A DNA stretch of 64,000 nt from the NCBI GenBank assembly GCA_002337455.1, contig DDGC01000027.1, positions 1-64,000 on the forward strand. The letters run 5' to 3'. Both the position numbers and the translations under genes were made by a program. A model generated the notes under the pieces. That model worked only from the letters and a program-made list of their open reading frames with translations. It had not been told where the DNA came from and searched no databases. Positions 32,373-43,216 of the stretch are shown here, in pieces (position 1 is the first letter of the stretch; each line of letters opens with the position of its first letter). This stretch comes from Rhizobiales bacterium UBA1912. GTDB lineage: Bacteria > Pseudomonadota > Alphaproteobacteria > Rhizobiales > Devosiaceae.

Positions 32373-32540
32373 TTATTTGATCTTGGCTTCCTTGAATTCG
32401 ACGTGCTTGCGAACAACCGGATCGTACTTGCGGAACGAAAGCTTTTCGGTCGCTGTACGGGTGTTCTTCTTGGCGACGTAATAGAAGCCGGTGTCGGCGG
32501 TCGAAACCAGCTTGATCTTGATCGTGTTGGACTTTGCCAT
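32373..32540 (-). CDS. rpmG: 50S ribosomal protein L33
   Basis: The 55-residue protein begins MAKSNTIKIKLVSTADTGF and ends HVEFKEAKIK, the standard L33 length and ends. It contains no cysteine, so it is the zinc-free form of L33. ATG 32540 and TAA 32373-32375 define it. It is the last gene of the minus-strand pyrB-to-rpmG cluster and is followed by a terminator. Confidence 0.97.
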   Translation of the reverse strand: MAKSNTIKIKLVSTADTGFYYVAKKNTRTATEKLSFRKYDPVVRKHVEFKEAKIK

Positions 32541-32642
32541 CGCGGTAGCCTTTGAAACAAACAGGCCGCGCGACGGTCTTGCGCACGGCTCGGGAAATGA
32601 GTTGGGCGCAAACTATGCATTTCGCGCCAAAAGTCAAGCGGA

Positions 32643-33071
32643 TCAACGCCGCCCGTCATCCTCGAATTCGTCGTGCCCGCCGACCGGATCGAAGCCGTGC
32701 ATATAGCGCGCCCATTGCAGGCCCACGACCGCGCCCTTGGTGATGGGCAGCAGGATCAGCGAAGAAATGATGATGAGCGGGATCATCACCCAGAGATAGG
32801 TCAGGGCAGGAAGCGGGGTCGAGCTCATCTCCATATGGAGCACTGCGCCTACCGCCAGATGGCCCACGATGGTAATTACGATGTAGGGCGGCGCATCGTC
32901 GGCGCGGTGATGGAAGAACTCGGTGCCGCAGACATCGCATTGATCGGCCACCTTGAGGTAGCTCGAAAACAGCTTTCCCTGGCCGCAATTGGGGCAGCGG
33001 CACTTCATGCCATTGAGCATGGCCGGCCAGGTGGGCCGGGCCGGACGCAATGTCAGGTCTGTATACGGCAT
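32643..33071 (-). CDS. DUF983 membrane protein with two zinc-ribbon-like motifs
   Basis: The 142-residue protein has an N-terminal cysteine pair CRCPNCG (about 24-30) and a second pair CDVCG (about 45-49), followed by two membrane helices (about 63-80 and 90-110) and a basic/acidic tail. This is the DUF983 layout. The family is conserved in alphaproteobacteria next to rnr, with unknown function; a metal-binding membrane role is only inferred. It is three bases downstream of rnr. Confidence 0.88.
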   Translation of the reverse strand: MPYTDLTLRPARPTWPAMLNGMKCRCPNCGQGKLFSSYLKVADQCDVCGTEFFHHRADDAPPYIVITIVGHLAVGAVLHMEMSSTPLPALTYLWVMIPLIIISSLILLPITKGAVVGLQWARYMHGFDPVGGHDEFEDDGRR

Positions 33072-33074
33072 TGG

Positions 33075-35369
33075 CTATCTCCTCGCGCGGTGTCCGCGCG
33101 GTGTCGGCTTGCCCTTGCGGTCTCTGCGACCGCGTGTCGGGCCGGGCGGCTTGACCCGCTCACCTTCAGATAGAACTTCAAACCGCAATGCACCAGCCAT
33201 GGGCGCTGCTTCAAGCAGTCGCACCTCGACGCGGTCGCCGATTCGGAACCGCTCGCCGGTGCGTTCGCCGATCAGCGCCTGCTGGTCCTCGAAATGGCGG
33301 AAATAATCCTGGCCGAGAGAGGAAACCGGAACAAAGCCATCGGCCCCGGTTTCGTCGAGCCGCACGAACAGGCCCGCACCGACCAGGCCGGCGATCTTGC
33401 CAGTGAACCGGGCGCCGATATGGGCAGCCAGATATTGAGCCAGCAAACGGTCCGAGGTTTCGCGCTCGGCCACCATGGCGCGGCGCTCGGTGGCCGAAAT
33501 GTGCTCGCCAATCGAGCCAAGGCGCTGTTCCTCGGCAACCGTCAGCCCGTCGTCGCCAAGATCGAGCGCCCGGATCAACGCGCGATGCACGATCAGATCG
33601 GCATAACGCCGGATCGGGGAGGTGAAATGGGCATAACGGTCGAGATTAAGGCCGTAATGGCCGTAATTGCCCGGCGCATATTCGGCCTGCGCCTGGCTGC
33701 GCAGCACCATCTCGTTGACCTGCTGGCTCTTGCCGGCCTTTTCGGCGCGGTAGAGGATCTGGTTGAAATCCTTGGGCCGCAGCGCCTCGCTGCGCGGCAC
33801 CGGAAGGTCGAGGGACTTCAGGAATTCACCAAGCGTAACGACTTTTTCCCGGCTCGGCGCGTCGTGGACGCGATAGAGGAGCCCCAGTTTGTGCTTTTCC
33901 AGCGTCTCGGCGGCGCAGACGTTGGAGAGGATCATCATCTCTTCGATGAGCTTGTGAGCATCGAGCCGCTCGGGCACGTAAACACCCTCGACCATGCCGT
34001 TGGCATCGAGCCGGATGCGCCGTTCGGGCAGGTCGAGCGCCAGCGGACCACGCCGGTCGCGGGCCTTTGAAAGGGCCGCGTAGGCGGCCCATAGCGGCTT
34101 GAGGATCGGCTCGAGCAATGGGCCGGTCACATCGTCGGCCTTGCCGTCGATTGCCGCCTGGGCCTGCTGGTAGCTCAGCTTGGCCGCCGAGCGCATCATG
34201 ACGCGGTGGAACGAATGGCTCTTCTTATTGCCTTCTGCGTCGATCACGATGCGCAGCGCCATGGAGGCGCGGTTTTCGCCTTCGCGCAGCGAGCATAGAT
34301 CGTTGGAAATGCGTTCGGGCAGCATGGGCACGACGCGGTCGGGGAAATACACCGAATTGCCGCGCAGGAACGCCTCGCGGTCCATGGTCGAGCCCGATTT
34401 CACATAATAGGAAACGTCGGCGATCCCCACCCGGACGATGAAGCCACCGGCATTGTTGGCATCGGTATCGGGTTCGGCGTGGACGGCGTCGTCATGGTCC
34501 TTGGCATCGGCCGGGTCGATGGTGACCAGCGGTATGTCGCGCCAATCCTCGCGGCCCTTGAGCGGCGCTTCCTGAGCCTGCTCGGCTTCCTTGAGCACAG
34601 AGGCCGGAAAGCGGTAGGGAATGTCGAGCGAATGGAGCGCAATCAGGCTAACGGCGCCTTCGGACTGCGGATTGCCCACAACGCTCACCACCTTGGCGCG
34701 CGGGATCATCATGCGGCCCGAAACCGTCACTTCGACTTCGACCAGGTCGCCGTCTTTCGCGTCGCCAAGGTCTCCTGCAGAAATCCGCATTTCGCGGGCC
34801 TTGCGCTCGATGGGCACCAGCCGCGCGCCGTCATCGTCCATGCGCACGATGCCCAGATCGGCCTTGCGGGGCTTGTCGAGCACCTTCATGGGCCGGGCGG
34901 TATAGGTTGGCACCGTGCCGCCATCGCGCTGGATGCGGGCCAGAATACGGTCGCCGGGGGCAGGGACGACGCGGGCATCCTTGCTCACCGATACCGCCAC
35001 ACGGGGCTTTGGGCCCTCGTCATCGTCCCACTTGGCCGGGAAAGCATGAAGGTTGTCGGGGTCGGCATCGGCAGGGATGTCGAGCACGGTCACTGCGGGC
35101 AATTCGCCGACAGGGCGCAGTTCCTTGCGCTTGCGGGCCAGAAGACCCTCTTTTTCCATATCGCGCAGCAGCACCTTGAGCGGCACGCGATCATCGCCCT
35201 TAACGTTGAAATGCCGGGCGATTTCGCGCTTTGAATTGATCTCGGGAAAGTCGGCGATCGCTTCGAGAATCTGTTCGCGGGTCGGCAATTGACCGGGTGT
35301 AAAACTGGCCGAACGCCGGCCCTTACGCGGAGCAGGGGCCGAAGGGGTTTGTCCTGTGCGTTTGGCCAT
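33075..35369 (-). CDS. rnr: ribonuclease R
   Basis: RNase R is a 3'-5' exoribonuclease that can degrade structured RNA. The 764-residue product has an N-terminal helix-turn-helix region, cold-shock domains, the RNB catalytic core with DPADAKDHDDAVHAE (metal-binding Asp cluster), and a C-terminal S1 domain with a basic tail. The length and basic tail favour RNase R over RNase II. It lies 23 bases after topA and before the DUF983 gene. Confidence 0.96.
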   Translation of the reverse strand: MAKRTGQTPSAPAPRKGRRSASFTPGQLPTREQILEAIADFPEINSKREIARHFNVKGDDRVPLKVLLRDMEKEGLLARKRKELRPVGELPAVTVLDIPADADPDNLHAFPAKWDDDEGPKPRVAVSVSKDARVVPAPGDRILARIQRDGGTVPTYTARPMKVLDKPRKADLGIVRMDDDGARLVPIERKAREMRISAGDLGDAKDGDLVEVEVTVSGRMMIPRAKVVSVVGNPQSEGAVSLIALHSLDIPYRFPASVLKEAEQAQEAPLKGREDWRDIPLVTIDPADAKDHDDAVHAEPDTDANNAGGFIVRVGIADVSYYVKSGSTMDREAFLRGNSVYFPDRVVPMLPERISNDLCSLREGENRASMALRIVIDAEGNKKSHSFHRVMMRSAAKLSYQQAQAAIDGKADDVTGPLLEPILKPLWAAYAALSKARDRRGPLALDLPERRIRLDANGMVEGVYVPERLDAHKLIEEMMILSNVCAAETLEKHKLGLLYRVHDAPSREKVVTLGEFLKSLDLPVPRSEALRPKDFNQILYRAEKAGKSQQVNEMVLRSQAQAEYAPGNYGHYGLNLDRYAHFTSPIRRYADLIVHRALIRALDLGDDGLTVAEEQRLGSIGEHISATERRAMVAERETSDRLLAQYLAAHIGARFTGKIAGLVGAGLFVRLDETGADGFVPVSSLGQDYFRHFEDQQALIGERTGERFRIGDRVEVRLLEAAPMAGALRFEVLSEGERVKPPGPTRGRRDRKGKPTPRGHRARR

Positions 35370-35392
35370 TTTTATCCTTCGGGGTCTGGACC

Positions 35393-37978
35393 CTAAGCCT
35401 CAGCCTTCTTCTTGGCTGCGGGTTTTTTGGTTGCCGTCTTCTTTGCCGCTGGCTTTTTCGCTGCTGCCTTGGGTTTGGCTTTTGCCTTGGGCTTAGCCTT
35501 TGAACCGCCCTTGGCGGCGATCAGTTCCAGCGCTTTTTCAAGCGTAACGGCTTCGGGCGCCAGATCCTTAGGGAGGGTGGCGTTCACCTTGCCCTGGTTG
35601 ACATAGGGACCGTAACGGCCTGCGCGCACGGTGATCGGTCCATCGTCATGCTCGAAGGTCTGGATCGCCGCCACGGCGGCGCCGCGGCCTCCGCGCCCAC
35701 CACCGGCCCGTTTCTGGGCGATGAGGTCAACGGCGCGGTTGAGCCCGACGGTGAAAACCTCTTCCACATCAGGCAGATTGGCGTATGTCTTCTCGTGCAA
35801 CACGAACGGACCGTATCGGCCGATCCCTGCGGTAATGGGCTTGCTGTCTTCCGGGTGCAAACCAACTTCGCGCGGCAGGGACAGCAGTTTCAGCGCCTTT
35901 TCCAGATCCATGGCGCCAGCATCCCAGCCTTTGGGGATGGAAGAGCGTTTGGCGTCCTTGGCGTCTTCGCCAAGCTGCACATAGGGACCGAAACGGCCGG
36001 TTTTGAGATAGATTTCCGCACCCGTTTCCGGATCGGCGCCCAGCACGCCATCGCCCTGAGCCGCCTCGGACGCCTGCCCGGTGGCGCTTTCGGCCAGTTG
36101 CTGGGTGTGGCGGCATTCGGGATAGTTCGAGCAGCCGATAAACGCGCCATACTTGCCCAGCTTGAGCGAAAGCTGGCCGGTGCCGCAGGTCGGGCATAGG
36201 CGCGGATCGGTCCCGTCCGGGCGCTCGGGGAAGATGTGATGGCCCAGAAGGTCGTTGAGCGCATCGAGGACTTCGGAAACCCGAAGATCCTTGATCTCGT
36301 CGGCCTGATGGGAAAAATCCTTCCAGAAGCGCCGCAGCACTTCCTTGTAGTCGATCTGCCCGGCCGAAATCTCGTCGAGTTCTTCCTCGAGCCCGGCGGT
36401 AAAGCCGTATTCAACATACTTGGTGAAAAAGCTCTGCAGGAACGCCGTCACCAGCCGTCCACGATCCTCGGGGACGATGGCGCGCTTGTCGATGCGGATG
36501 TAATCGCGATCCCTGAGCGTACCCAAGGTCGCCGCATAGGTCGAGGGCCGGCCGATGCCGAGCTCTTCCATTTTCTTGATCAGGCTCGCTTCGGTATAGC
36601 GGGCAGGGGGCTGGGTGAAGTGCTGGTCGATCTCGACCTTTTCGAGGGCCGGGGTATCGCCGACATTGAGCGCCGGAAGGTCCTTGCCCTCTTCATCGTC
36701 CTCGTCGGTCTTTTCGATGCCATAGACACCGAGAAAGCCCGGGAAAGTCACGACCGAGCCGGTGGCGCGCAGCGTGATGGCGCGGCCAGCGGCAACGACG
36801 TCGATATCGGCAGTGGTGCGTTCGATTTCCGCCGAGCGCATCTGGCTGGCCAGCGCGCGGCGCCAGATCAACTGGTAAATCTTGTGCTGGTCGGGGTCGA
36901 GGTTGCGCAGCGTATCGGGGTGCTTGCCCAATTCGGTGGGACGGATCGCCTCGTGGGCTTCCTGGGCGTTCTTGGCCTTGGTCTGATAGAGACGCGGCTT
37001 TTCGGGCACGTATTCGGTGCCGAATTCCTTGCCGATTACCCGGCGCGCCGCTTCGATGGCCTCGGGCGCCATCTGCACAGCGTCGGTCCGCATGTAGGTG
37101 ATCAGCCCGTCCTCATAGAGGCGCTGGGCGATCTGCATGGTCCGCGATGGCGAAAGCGACAGCCGCGAAGAGGCGTCCTGTTGCAGCGTGGACGTCGTGA
37201 ACGGCGCATAAGGATTGCGCTTGGTCGGCTTCTTGTCGACGCTGGCGACCTTGAAATTGCCCTTCTCGATCGCGGCTTTCAATGTCTCGGCATCTTCGCC
37301 GGTCTTGACGGCCAGCTTGTCGGTCTTGTCGCCATCGACCGAATAAAGACGCGTGGCAAAGCTCTTGCCCGACTGGTTGAGGGTCGGGATGACGCTCCAG
37401 TATTCCTGGGGCTTGAAGCGCTCGATCTCTTCTTCGCGCTCGGTGACCAGACGCAATGCGACCGATTGCACGCGGCCCGCCGAGCGCGAGCCCGGCAGCT
37501 TGCGCCACAGGATGGGAGAGAGCGTGAAGCCGACGAGATAATCGAGCGCGCGGCGCGCCAGATAGGCGTCGACCAGCGGCGCGTCGATATCGCGCGGGTG
37601 CTGCATGGCGTTGGTCACGGCATCCTTGGTGATGGCGTTAAAGACCACGCGCTTGACCGGCATGTCGGCTTTGATCGCCTTTTTCGCCTTGAGCGCATCG
37701 AGCAGATGCCAGGAAATGGCCTCGCCTTCACGATCAGGGTCAGTCGCCAGAATCAGCTCGTCCGCCCCTTTGAGCGCACGGGTGATGTCGGCCAGGCGCT
37801 TCTTGGAGTTCGTGTCGATCTCCCAGCTCATGGCGAAATCTTCGTCGGGCCGCACCGATCCATCCTTGGCGGGCAGGTCGCGCACATGGCCAAAGCTGGC
37901 CAGAACCTCGAAGTCCTTGCCCAGATATTTGTTGATGGTCTTTGCCTTGGCCGGGCTTTCGACGATGACGACTTTCAT
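35393..37978 (-). CDS. topA: DNA topoisomerase I
   Basis: TopA relaxes negative supercoils by a type IA mechanism. The 861-residue product starts MKVVIVESPAKAKTINKYL and has the TOPRIM domain and the active-site Tyr in GLITYMRTD. One zinc finger (CPTCGTGQLSLKLGKYGAFIGC) is followed by non-cysteine repeats, and a Lys/Ala-rich tail ends the protein. ATG 37978 is chosen because it matches the family start. dprA lies upstream with a 221-base gap containing a long hairpin, and rnr lies 23 bases downstream. Confidence 0.97.
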   Translation of the reverse strand: MKVVIVESPAKAKTINKYLGKDFEVLASFGHVRDLPAKDGSVRPDEDFAMSWEIDTNSKKRLADITRALKGADELILATDPDREGEAISWHLLDALKAKKAIKADMPVKRVVFNAITKDAVTNAMQHPRDIDAPLVDAYLARRALDYLVGFTLSPILWRKLPGSRSAGRVQSVALRLVTEREEEIERFKPQEYWSVIPTLNQSGKSFATRLYSVDGDKTDKLAVKTGEDAETLKAAIEKGNFKVASVDKKPTKRNPYAPFTTSTLQQDASSRLSLSPSRTMQIAQRLYEDGLITYMRTDAVQMAPEAIEAARRVIGKEFGTEYVPEKPRLYQTKAKNAQEAHEAIRPTELGKHPDTLRNLDPDQHKIYQLIWRRALASQMRSAEIERTTADIDVVAAGRAITLRATGSVVTFPGFLGVYGIEKTDEDDEEGKDLPALNVGDTPALEKVEIDQHFTQPPARYTEASLIKKMEELGIGRPSTYAATLGTLRDRDYIRIDKRAIVPEDRGRLVTAFLQSFFTKYVEYGFTAGLEEELDEISAGQIDYKEVLRRFWKDFSHQADEIKDLRVSEVLDALNDLLGHHIFPERPDGTDPRLCPTCGTGQLSLKLGKYGAFIGCSNYPECRHTQQLAESATGQASEAAQGDGVLGADPETGAEIYLKTGRFGPYVQLGEDAKDAKRSSIPKGWDAGAMDLEKALKLLSLPREVGLHPEDSKPITAGIGRYGPFVLHEKTYANLPDVEEVFTVGLNRAVDLIAQKRAGGGRGGRGAAVAAIQTFEHDDGPITVRAGRYGPYVNQGKVNATLPKDLAPEAVTLEKALELIAAKGGSKAKPKAKAKPKAAAKKPAAKKTATKKPAAKKKAEA

Positions 37979-38105
37979 GCCTGTGACGGCTCCGCAAATA
38001 AGAGAGAGTTGCCTTGAAGGAGTGGAGATAGGGCGGATGGCACCCGCCCACAAGGTCCGCGCAAAATGGTGAATGCGTCAGCTTCTGTCAATTGCGCGTG
38101 GTTAG

Positions 38106-38170
38106 GAGAGCCGTTTGGCCGCCCCCAGCGATGCCCTGAGGCGCTTCTCGATAAAGGGGCGGATGGCTCC
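38106..38170. promoter_or_regulatory. long hairpin in the dprA-topA spacer
   Basis: CCGCCCC (38119-38125) pairs with GGGGCGG (38156-38162), flanked by partly complementary GGAG-AG-CC and GGCTCC. It lies between the dprA stop (38200) and the topA start (37978). There is no T-run on the minus strand, so it may be a processing or attenuation site. The pairing is seen; the role is inferred. Confidence 0.35.
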
Positions 38171-38199
38171 TGGCCCGCCGCATCTCGGTGCGTGCATCC

Positions 38200-39312
38200 T
38201 TATGCCCTGAGCGCGAAAAGCTGGCCGGCCGATCGCTCGATCCGCCCTGCCAGTTCCAGTTCGAGCAGCAGGATCTGCATGATTGGCGCTGTAATGCCGG
38301 TCGTCTCGATCAAAAGATCGGTCGCGGTGGGGGCGTGGCTGAGTGCCGTCAGCAGGCGCCCGCGCTCGTCTTCAGACGGGTCTGGCGATGCGGTTGGCGC
38401 CATATCGAGCGTTTCATTTTCAAACAGCGGCAGCCGCGCCGGATCGGCGTGGGTGAGTTCGGCGATGATGTCGCGCGCGCCGGTCACCAGCTTGGCGCCT
38501 TGCTGGATGAGGTGATTACCCCCCTCGGCGCGCGGATCGAGGGGCGACCCCGGCACGGCGAACACTTCGCGATCCTGTTCCAGCGCCAGCCGCGCCGTGA
38601 TCAGCGAACCGGACCGTTTGGCGGCTTCCACGATGACCACGCCCAGGCTTATTCCGGCCACGAGCCGGTTGCGGCGGGGGAAATCGCGGGCTCGCGGTTC
38701 CCATCCGAGCGGCATTTCGGTAACCAGCGTGCCGCCCGCTTCGACGATGGCGCGGGCGAGGTCCACGTTTTCATTGGGATAGATGTGATCGAGGCCGCCG
38801 GCCATTACGGCAACGGTCCCAGTTTGCAAAGACGCGTCGTGGGCCGCTGCGTCGATACCGCGCGCCAGGCCAGAGACGATGACATAGCCCTCGTGTCCCA
38901 GGTCGGTGGCGAGAAGCTGCGCCATGCGGCGCCCGGCCGCCGAGGCGTTGCGGGCACCTACGATGCCCACTGTTCGCTTGCCGCTCAGCGCGGTACCACC
39001 CATCACGGTCAGCAGCGGTGGTGGGCCGGCGACGTGGCGCAGATGGGGCGGGTAGTCAGGATCGTTGATCGCAACAAGCCGCGCGCCGATCGCCTCGGTG
39101 CGCGCGATCTCGTCTTCAGCTTCGTCGAGACTGGGAATTCTCACTTGCTGGCTGCCGCCGCGCCGGGCCAGGTTGGGCAGGGCGTCCAGCGCCGCTTCGG
39201 CTGAGCCGAACCGGTTGATGAGCGTGCGGAAGGTGGTCGGTCCGACATTGTCGGAGCGGATCAGCCGGAGCCAGGAAACGCGCTGGGGTTGGGTCAAACT
39301 CGAGCGCGTCAT
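38200..39312 (-). CDS. dprA: DNA processing protein DprA
   Basis: DprA binds incoming single-stranded DNA and loads RecA during transformation. The 370-residue product has an N-terminal SAM/helix-hairpin-helix-like part, the Rossmann domain (about 95-300: TVGIVGARNASAAGRRMA, SGLARGIDAAAHDASL, VAVMAGGLDHIYPNEN), and a C-terminal winged-helix domain. dprA is common even where natural transformation is unproven. It is 10 bases downstream of plsY. Confidence 0.95.
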   Translation of the reverse strand: MTRSSLTQPQRVSWLRLIRSDNVGPTTFRTLINRFGSAEAALDALPNLARRGGSQQVRIPSLDEAEDEIARTEAIGARLVAINDPDYPPHLRHVAGPPPLLTVMGGTALSGKRTVGIVGARNASAAGRRMAQLLATDLGHEGYVIVSGLARGIDAAAHDASLQTGTVAVMAGGLDHIYPNENVDLARAIVEAGGTLVTEMPLGWEPRARDFPRRNRLVAGISLGVVIVEAAKRSGSLITARLALEQDREVFAVPGSPLDPRAEGGNHLIQQGAKLVTGARDIIAELTHADPARLPLFENETLDMAPTASPDPSEDERGRLLTALSHAPTATDLLIETTGITAPIMQILLLELELAGRIERSAGQLFALRA

Positions 39313-39322
39313 CGTCGTCGGC

Positions 39323-39925
39323 CTAGTTTTGCCCGGCGTTCTTGCTGCCGCCGACCTTGCTTTCCGTTCCGGCGACCAGCCGCATGATGTTCTCGCGGTG
39401 GGTGATGAACAGGACGATCGACAGGATCCCGGTGACCCAGGTCAACTCGACACCCGAGAACGCGAAGGCAAACATCGGGGCGGTGGCTGCTGCGGTCAGG
39501 GCGGCCAGCGAGGAATAGCGCTGGGCAAACAGGATCACCAGCCATGTGGCGCAAAAGATCAGCCCGATCGGCCAGTTGAGCGCCAGGAGAACGCCGACAT
39601 AGGTCGCGACGCCCTTGCCGCCTTTGAACCCGAGCCAGACCGGAAAGATGTGGCCGAGAAACGCTGCCACCCCGGCGATCATGGTGGCCTCATAGCCCCA
39701 CAGCCAGTTGGCAATCAGCACCGCGGCGGCGCCCTTGCCGGCGTCGAGTACCAGCGTCAGCGCTGCAATATCCCGGCGGCCCGTGCGCAGCACGTTGGTG
39801 GCCCCGATATTGCCCGAGCCGATGGTGCGCACGTCGCCGAGCCCGGCGGCCCGGGTGATCAAGAACCCGAAAGGGATCGAGCCGAGCAGGTACCCCAATA
39901 TAAGGGCCAGCGCATATTGGGTCAT
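39323..39925 (-). CDS. plsY: acyl phosphate:glycerol-3-phosphate acyltransferase
   Basis: PlsY makes lysophosphatidic acid from acyl-phosphate and glycerol-3-phosphate in the inner membrane. The 200-residue product has about five to seven membrane segments and the conserved loops GYLLGSIPFGFLI, GSGNIGATNVLR, and GHIFPVWLGFKGGKGVAT. It overlaps pyrC by four bases and is followed by dprA. Confidence 0.96.
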   Translation of the reverse strand: MTQYALALILGYLLGSIPFGFLITRAAGLGDVRTIGSGNIGATNVLRTGRRDIAALTLVLDAGKGAAAVLIANWLWGYEATMIAGVAAFLGHIFPVWLGFKGGKGVATYVGVLLALNWPIGLIFCATWLVILFAQRYSSLAALTAAATAPMFAFAFSGVELTWVTGILSIVLFITHRENIMRLVAGTESKVGGSKNAGQN

Positions 39926-41212
39926 GCGAAGGCTTCCTCTCTATAAACGATCTGCCCGCCGACCAGGGTCGCCATGACCTTGCCGGACATGCGGGCGTTC
40001 TCAAAAGTCGTGTTGGTCGAACGCGAGCGGATCGTAGCTTCCTCGACAACCCAGGGATAGTCCGGATCGAAAAGACACAGGTCGGCCTTGGCGCCCTTGG
40101 TGATCCGCCCCGCGTCGATGCCCAGAATCTCGGCGGGCCGCGCCGTCATGGCGCGCAGGATGGTCATCAGGTTCACATCGCCGGAATGGACGAGCCGCAT
40201 CGCGGCAGCCAGCAATGTTTCGAGCCCTATGGCCCCCGTCGCGGCATCGGCGAAGGGCTGGCGCTTGCCTTCGGCGTCCTGCGGATCGTGATCGGACACG
40301 ATAACGTCGATCGTCCCGTCCTTGAGGGCCTCGACCAGCGCCAGCCTGTCGTCTTCGGTGCGCAAGGGCGGGTTGAGTTTGAAGAAGGTGCGGTACGAGC
40401 CGACGTCGTTTTCGTTGAGGCAGAGATTGTTGATCGATGCGCCGACCGAAATTGCGTTGCTGCGCTGCTTGTAGAACGCGGCCAGTTCGGCCGAGCGCGC
40501 CGTAGAGATCGCGGCGGCGTGGTAGCGCGCGCCGGTCATCAGCGCCAGTTGCAGATCGCGGTCGAGCGGGATGGTTTCGGCCTCGGCCGGAATGCCCTTG
40601 AGGCCGCGAAAGGTGGCCAGCGGCCCCGAATTCATCACCCCGTCGGAAACGAGGTTGGCATCGGCGGGCAAATGCATGATCGGCATGTCGAAATTGGTTG
40701 CATAGACCATGGCCGCGCGCAGGACAGAACTGCTCTGTAATGCCTTGCGCCCCTCGGTAAAGCATACAGCGCCTGCTTCTTTCAGCAGCCCGAACTCGGT
40801 GAGGTCATTGCCCTCTGTACCCGTGGTGATCGATGCCGTGGGCAGAACGTTGACGCTTGTGGTCGCATCGGCGTGGCGGGCGATGAACTCGACCAGCGCG
40901 CTGTTGTCGATCACCGGTTGGGTGTCGGGCATGACGAGGATTGAGGTGATCCCCCCCGCCGCGGCCGCCCGGCCGGCGCTCCTGAGCGTTTCGCGGTATT
41001 CGTGACCGGGCTCGCCGGTAAACACCCGCATGTCGATCAGGCCCGGCGCCAGCACCAGCCCCCTTGCGTCGACGGTTTCGGCCTTTTCCGGCGCGCCGGG
41101 CGCCTTGCCTTCGACGATATCGGCGATGCGGCCGTTTTCGATCAGCACCGCGCCGGTGAAATCGGCGTTGGTCGCGGGATCGATGATGCGGGCATTCTCA
41201 ATAAGGAGGGGC

Positions 41213-41220
<8 letters not shown>
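39922..41220 (-). CDS. dihydroorotase-like protein (PyrC/PyrC' type) with altered metal site
   Basis: Sequence and position make this the PyrC homologue of the pyrimidine pathway. The 432-residue product keeps the amidohydrolase frame and VSDHDPQDAEGK. The expected first metal-binding motif DMHVHxRxPG reads LIDMRVFTGEPGHE, so both histidines are replaced. A second expected His region reads IMHLPADANL. It may therefore be a non-catalytic PyrC' that supports the ATCase, as known in Pseudomonas, with catalysis from another dihydroorotase. GTG 41220 overlaps the pyrB stop by eight bases. A catalytic role is not excluded. Confidence 0.85.
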
Positions 41221-42190
<970 letters not shown>

Positions 42191-42259
42191 AGGGGTTCCC
42201 ACTGCGACTAGCGGTGCGTACCCCAAGGCCCGGCCAACGGCAAGTCCCTATTGGCAATT

Positions 42260-42763
42260 TTAGGCCATGGCCCGCCCGGTAAGAAATATCGCGAACCCGC
42301 AAAGCAGCGTCGAGGCAATGCTCGAGAGGGTGCGGATGTGGTTCCACCAGGTCCAGCGGCTCGAATAGTCGGCCCAGAGCGCGCGGGCGGCTTCGGCCTC
42401 CTGTGGGATCGATTCGGCGCCCAGCGCCGCGTTCATGGGCACGTTGATCGCGACGGTTATGCCGAACGCGCCGATCAGATAGGCGAGGGCGGCGAGGCCA
42501 AAGACGATGCCGATGTCGCGCAGACCCATCGAGAAGAAAATTATGGCCGCAAGCACGGCAAATACCGGGGCGCCGAAAAAGTTGGGGAAGAACCACGGGT
42601 TCTGGATCACCGTGTTGATGCCCTGCATGCCGTCGATAGCCGAAGCTGGTATGGCAGCGTCCAGACCCCACATGACCGAGATCGAATAGGCAAAGAAAAA
42701 GCCGGCCATGATAGCGCTGGTCATGAATGCCAGCGTGGCAAGAATGCCTGCAAGATAAGTCAT
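42260..42763 (-). CDS. DUF1772 family membrane protein
   Basis: The 167-residue protein has four hydrophobic helices and TSAIMAGFFFAYSISVMWGL, NVPMNAALG and the C-terminal WADYSSRWTWWNHIRTLSS, matching DUF1772 (anthrone oxygenase-like). Some relatives act in polyketide oxidation, but most bacterial members are uncharacterised. ATG 42763 follows GGAGGA. It is third in the minus-strand chain behind an NAD(P)H-binding protein and a four-helix protein, divergent from an AraC regulator. Confidence 0.85.
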   Translation of the reverse strand: MTYLAGILATLAFMTSAIMAGFFFAYSISVMWGLDAAIPASAIDGMQGINTVIQNPWFFPNFFGAPVFAVLAAIIFFSMGLRDIGIVFGLAALAYLIGAFGITVAINVPMNAALGAESIPQEAEAARALWADYSSRWTWWNHIRTLSSIASTLLCGFAIFLTGRAMA

Positions 42764-42823
42764 GTCGTCCTCCGTTGGTTTGCCCTTATCGTGCAGGCGT
42801 TGCAGTGCGATGACGGCCTTTCG

Positions 42824-43216
42824 TTATCGCGCGGTAGATCGTTGCCGCCAGAATAGAAGCGTACCGCCGATGCCGAGCAAAACTTCGGACGCCATGGCGA
42901 TCAACAGCCCCGGCCCGGGGAGGCCGTCGGCGACGATTGAAACGCCCCGCGCCGCAGCGTAGCTGAGATAGAGCGCTGCCGCGATGCCGAGCGAGACGTG
43001 GCGTATGTCGCGTTTGAATGTACCGAGCCCGATAGCAAGGCCGGCCAGAACGAGCCAGAGCCCCGGCGAACGCAGTTCGTTTGCCAGATCGACTGATCCC
43101 GACGGGTCGATGCCATAGCTGCCGTAAAAGGTGGCGGGCATGATGACCATGCCCGACCCGATCAGCAGCGCGACAGCACCGGCGATCAACAGATAGACGG
43201 TTTCCAGCCGTTCCAT
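42824..43216 (-). CDS. four-helix membrane protein, DUF4345-like
   Basis: The 130-residue product is mostly hydrophobic with four predicted helices and a short conserved-looking loop (ATFYGSYGIDPSGSVDLANELRS). The pattern fits DUF4345, a small membrane family of unknown role. Its ATG at 43216 overlaps the stop of the NmrA-like gene by one base, so they are translated together. Confidence 0.72.
   Translation of the reverse strand: MERLETVYLLIAGAVALLIGSGMVIMPATFYGSYGIDPSGSVDLANELRSPGLWLVLAGLAIGLGTFKRDIRHVSLGIAAALYLSYAAARGVSIVADGLPGPGLLIAMASEVLLGIGGTLLFWRQRSTAR

Noticed and set aside
36236..38017. Long open frame of 593 codons opposite topA
   Set aside because: It mirrors the real topA frame. 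High GC opens the complementary frame; the translated sequence shows no family features and the topA strand has clear motifs.
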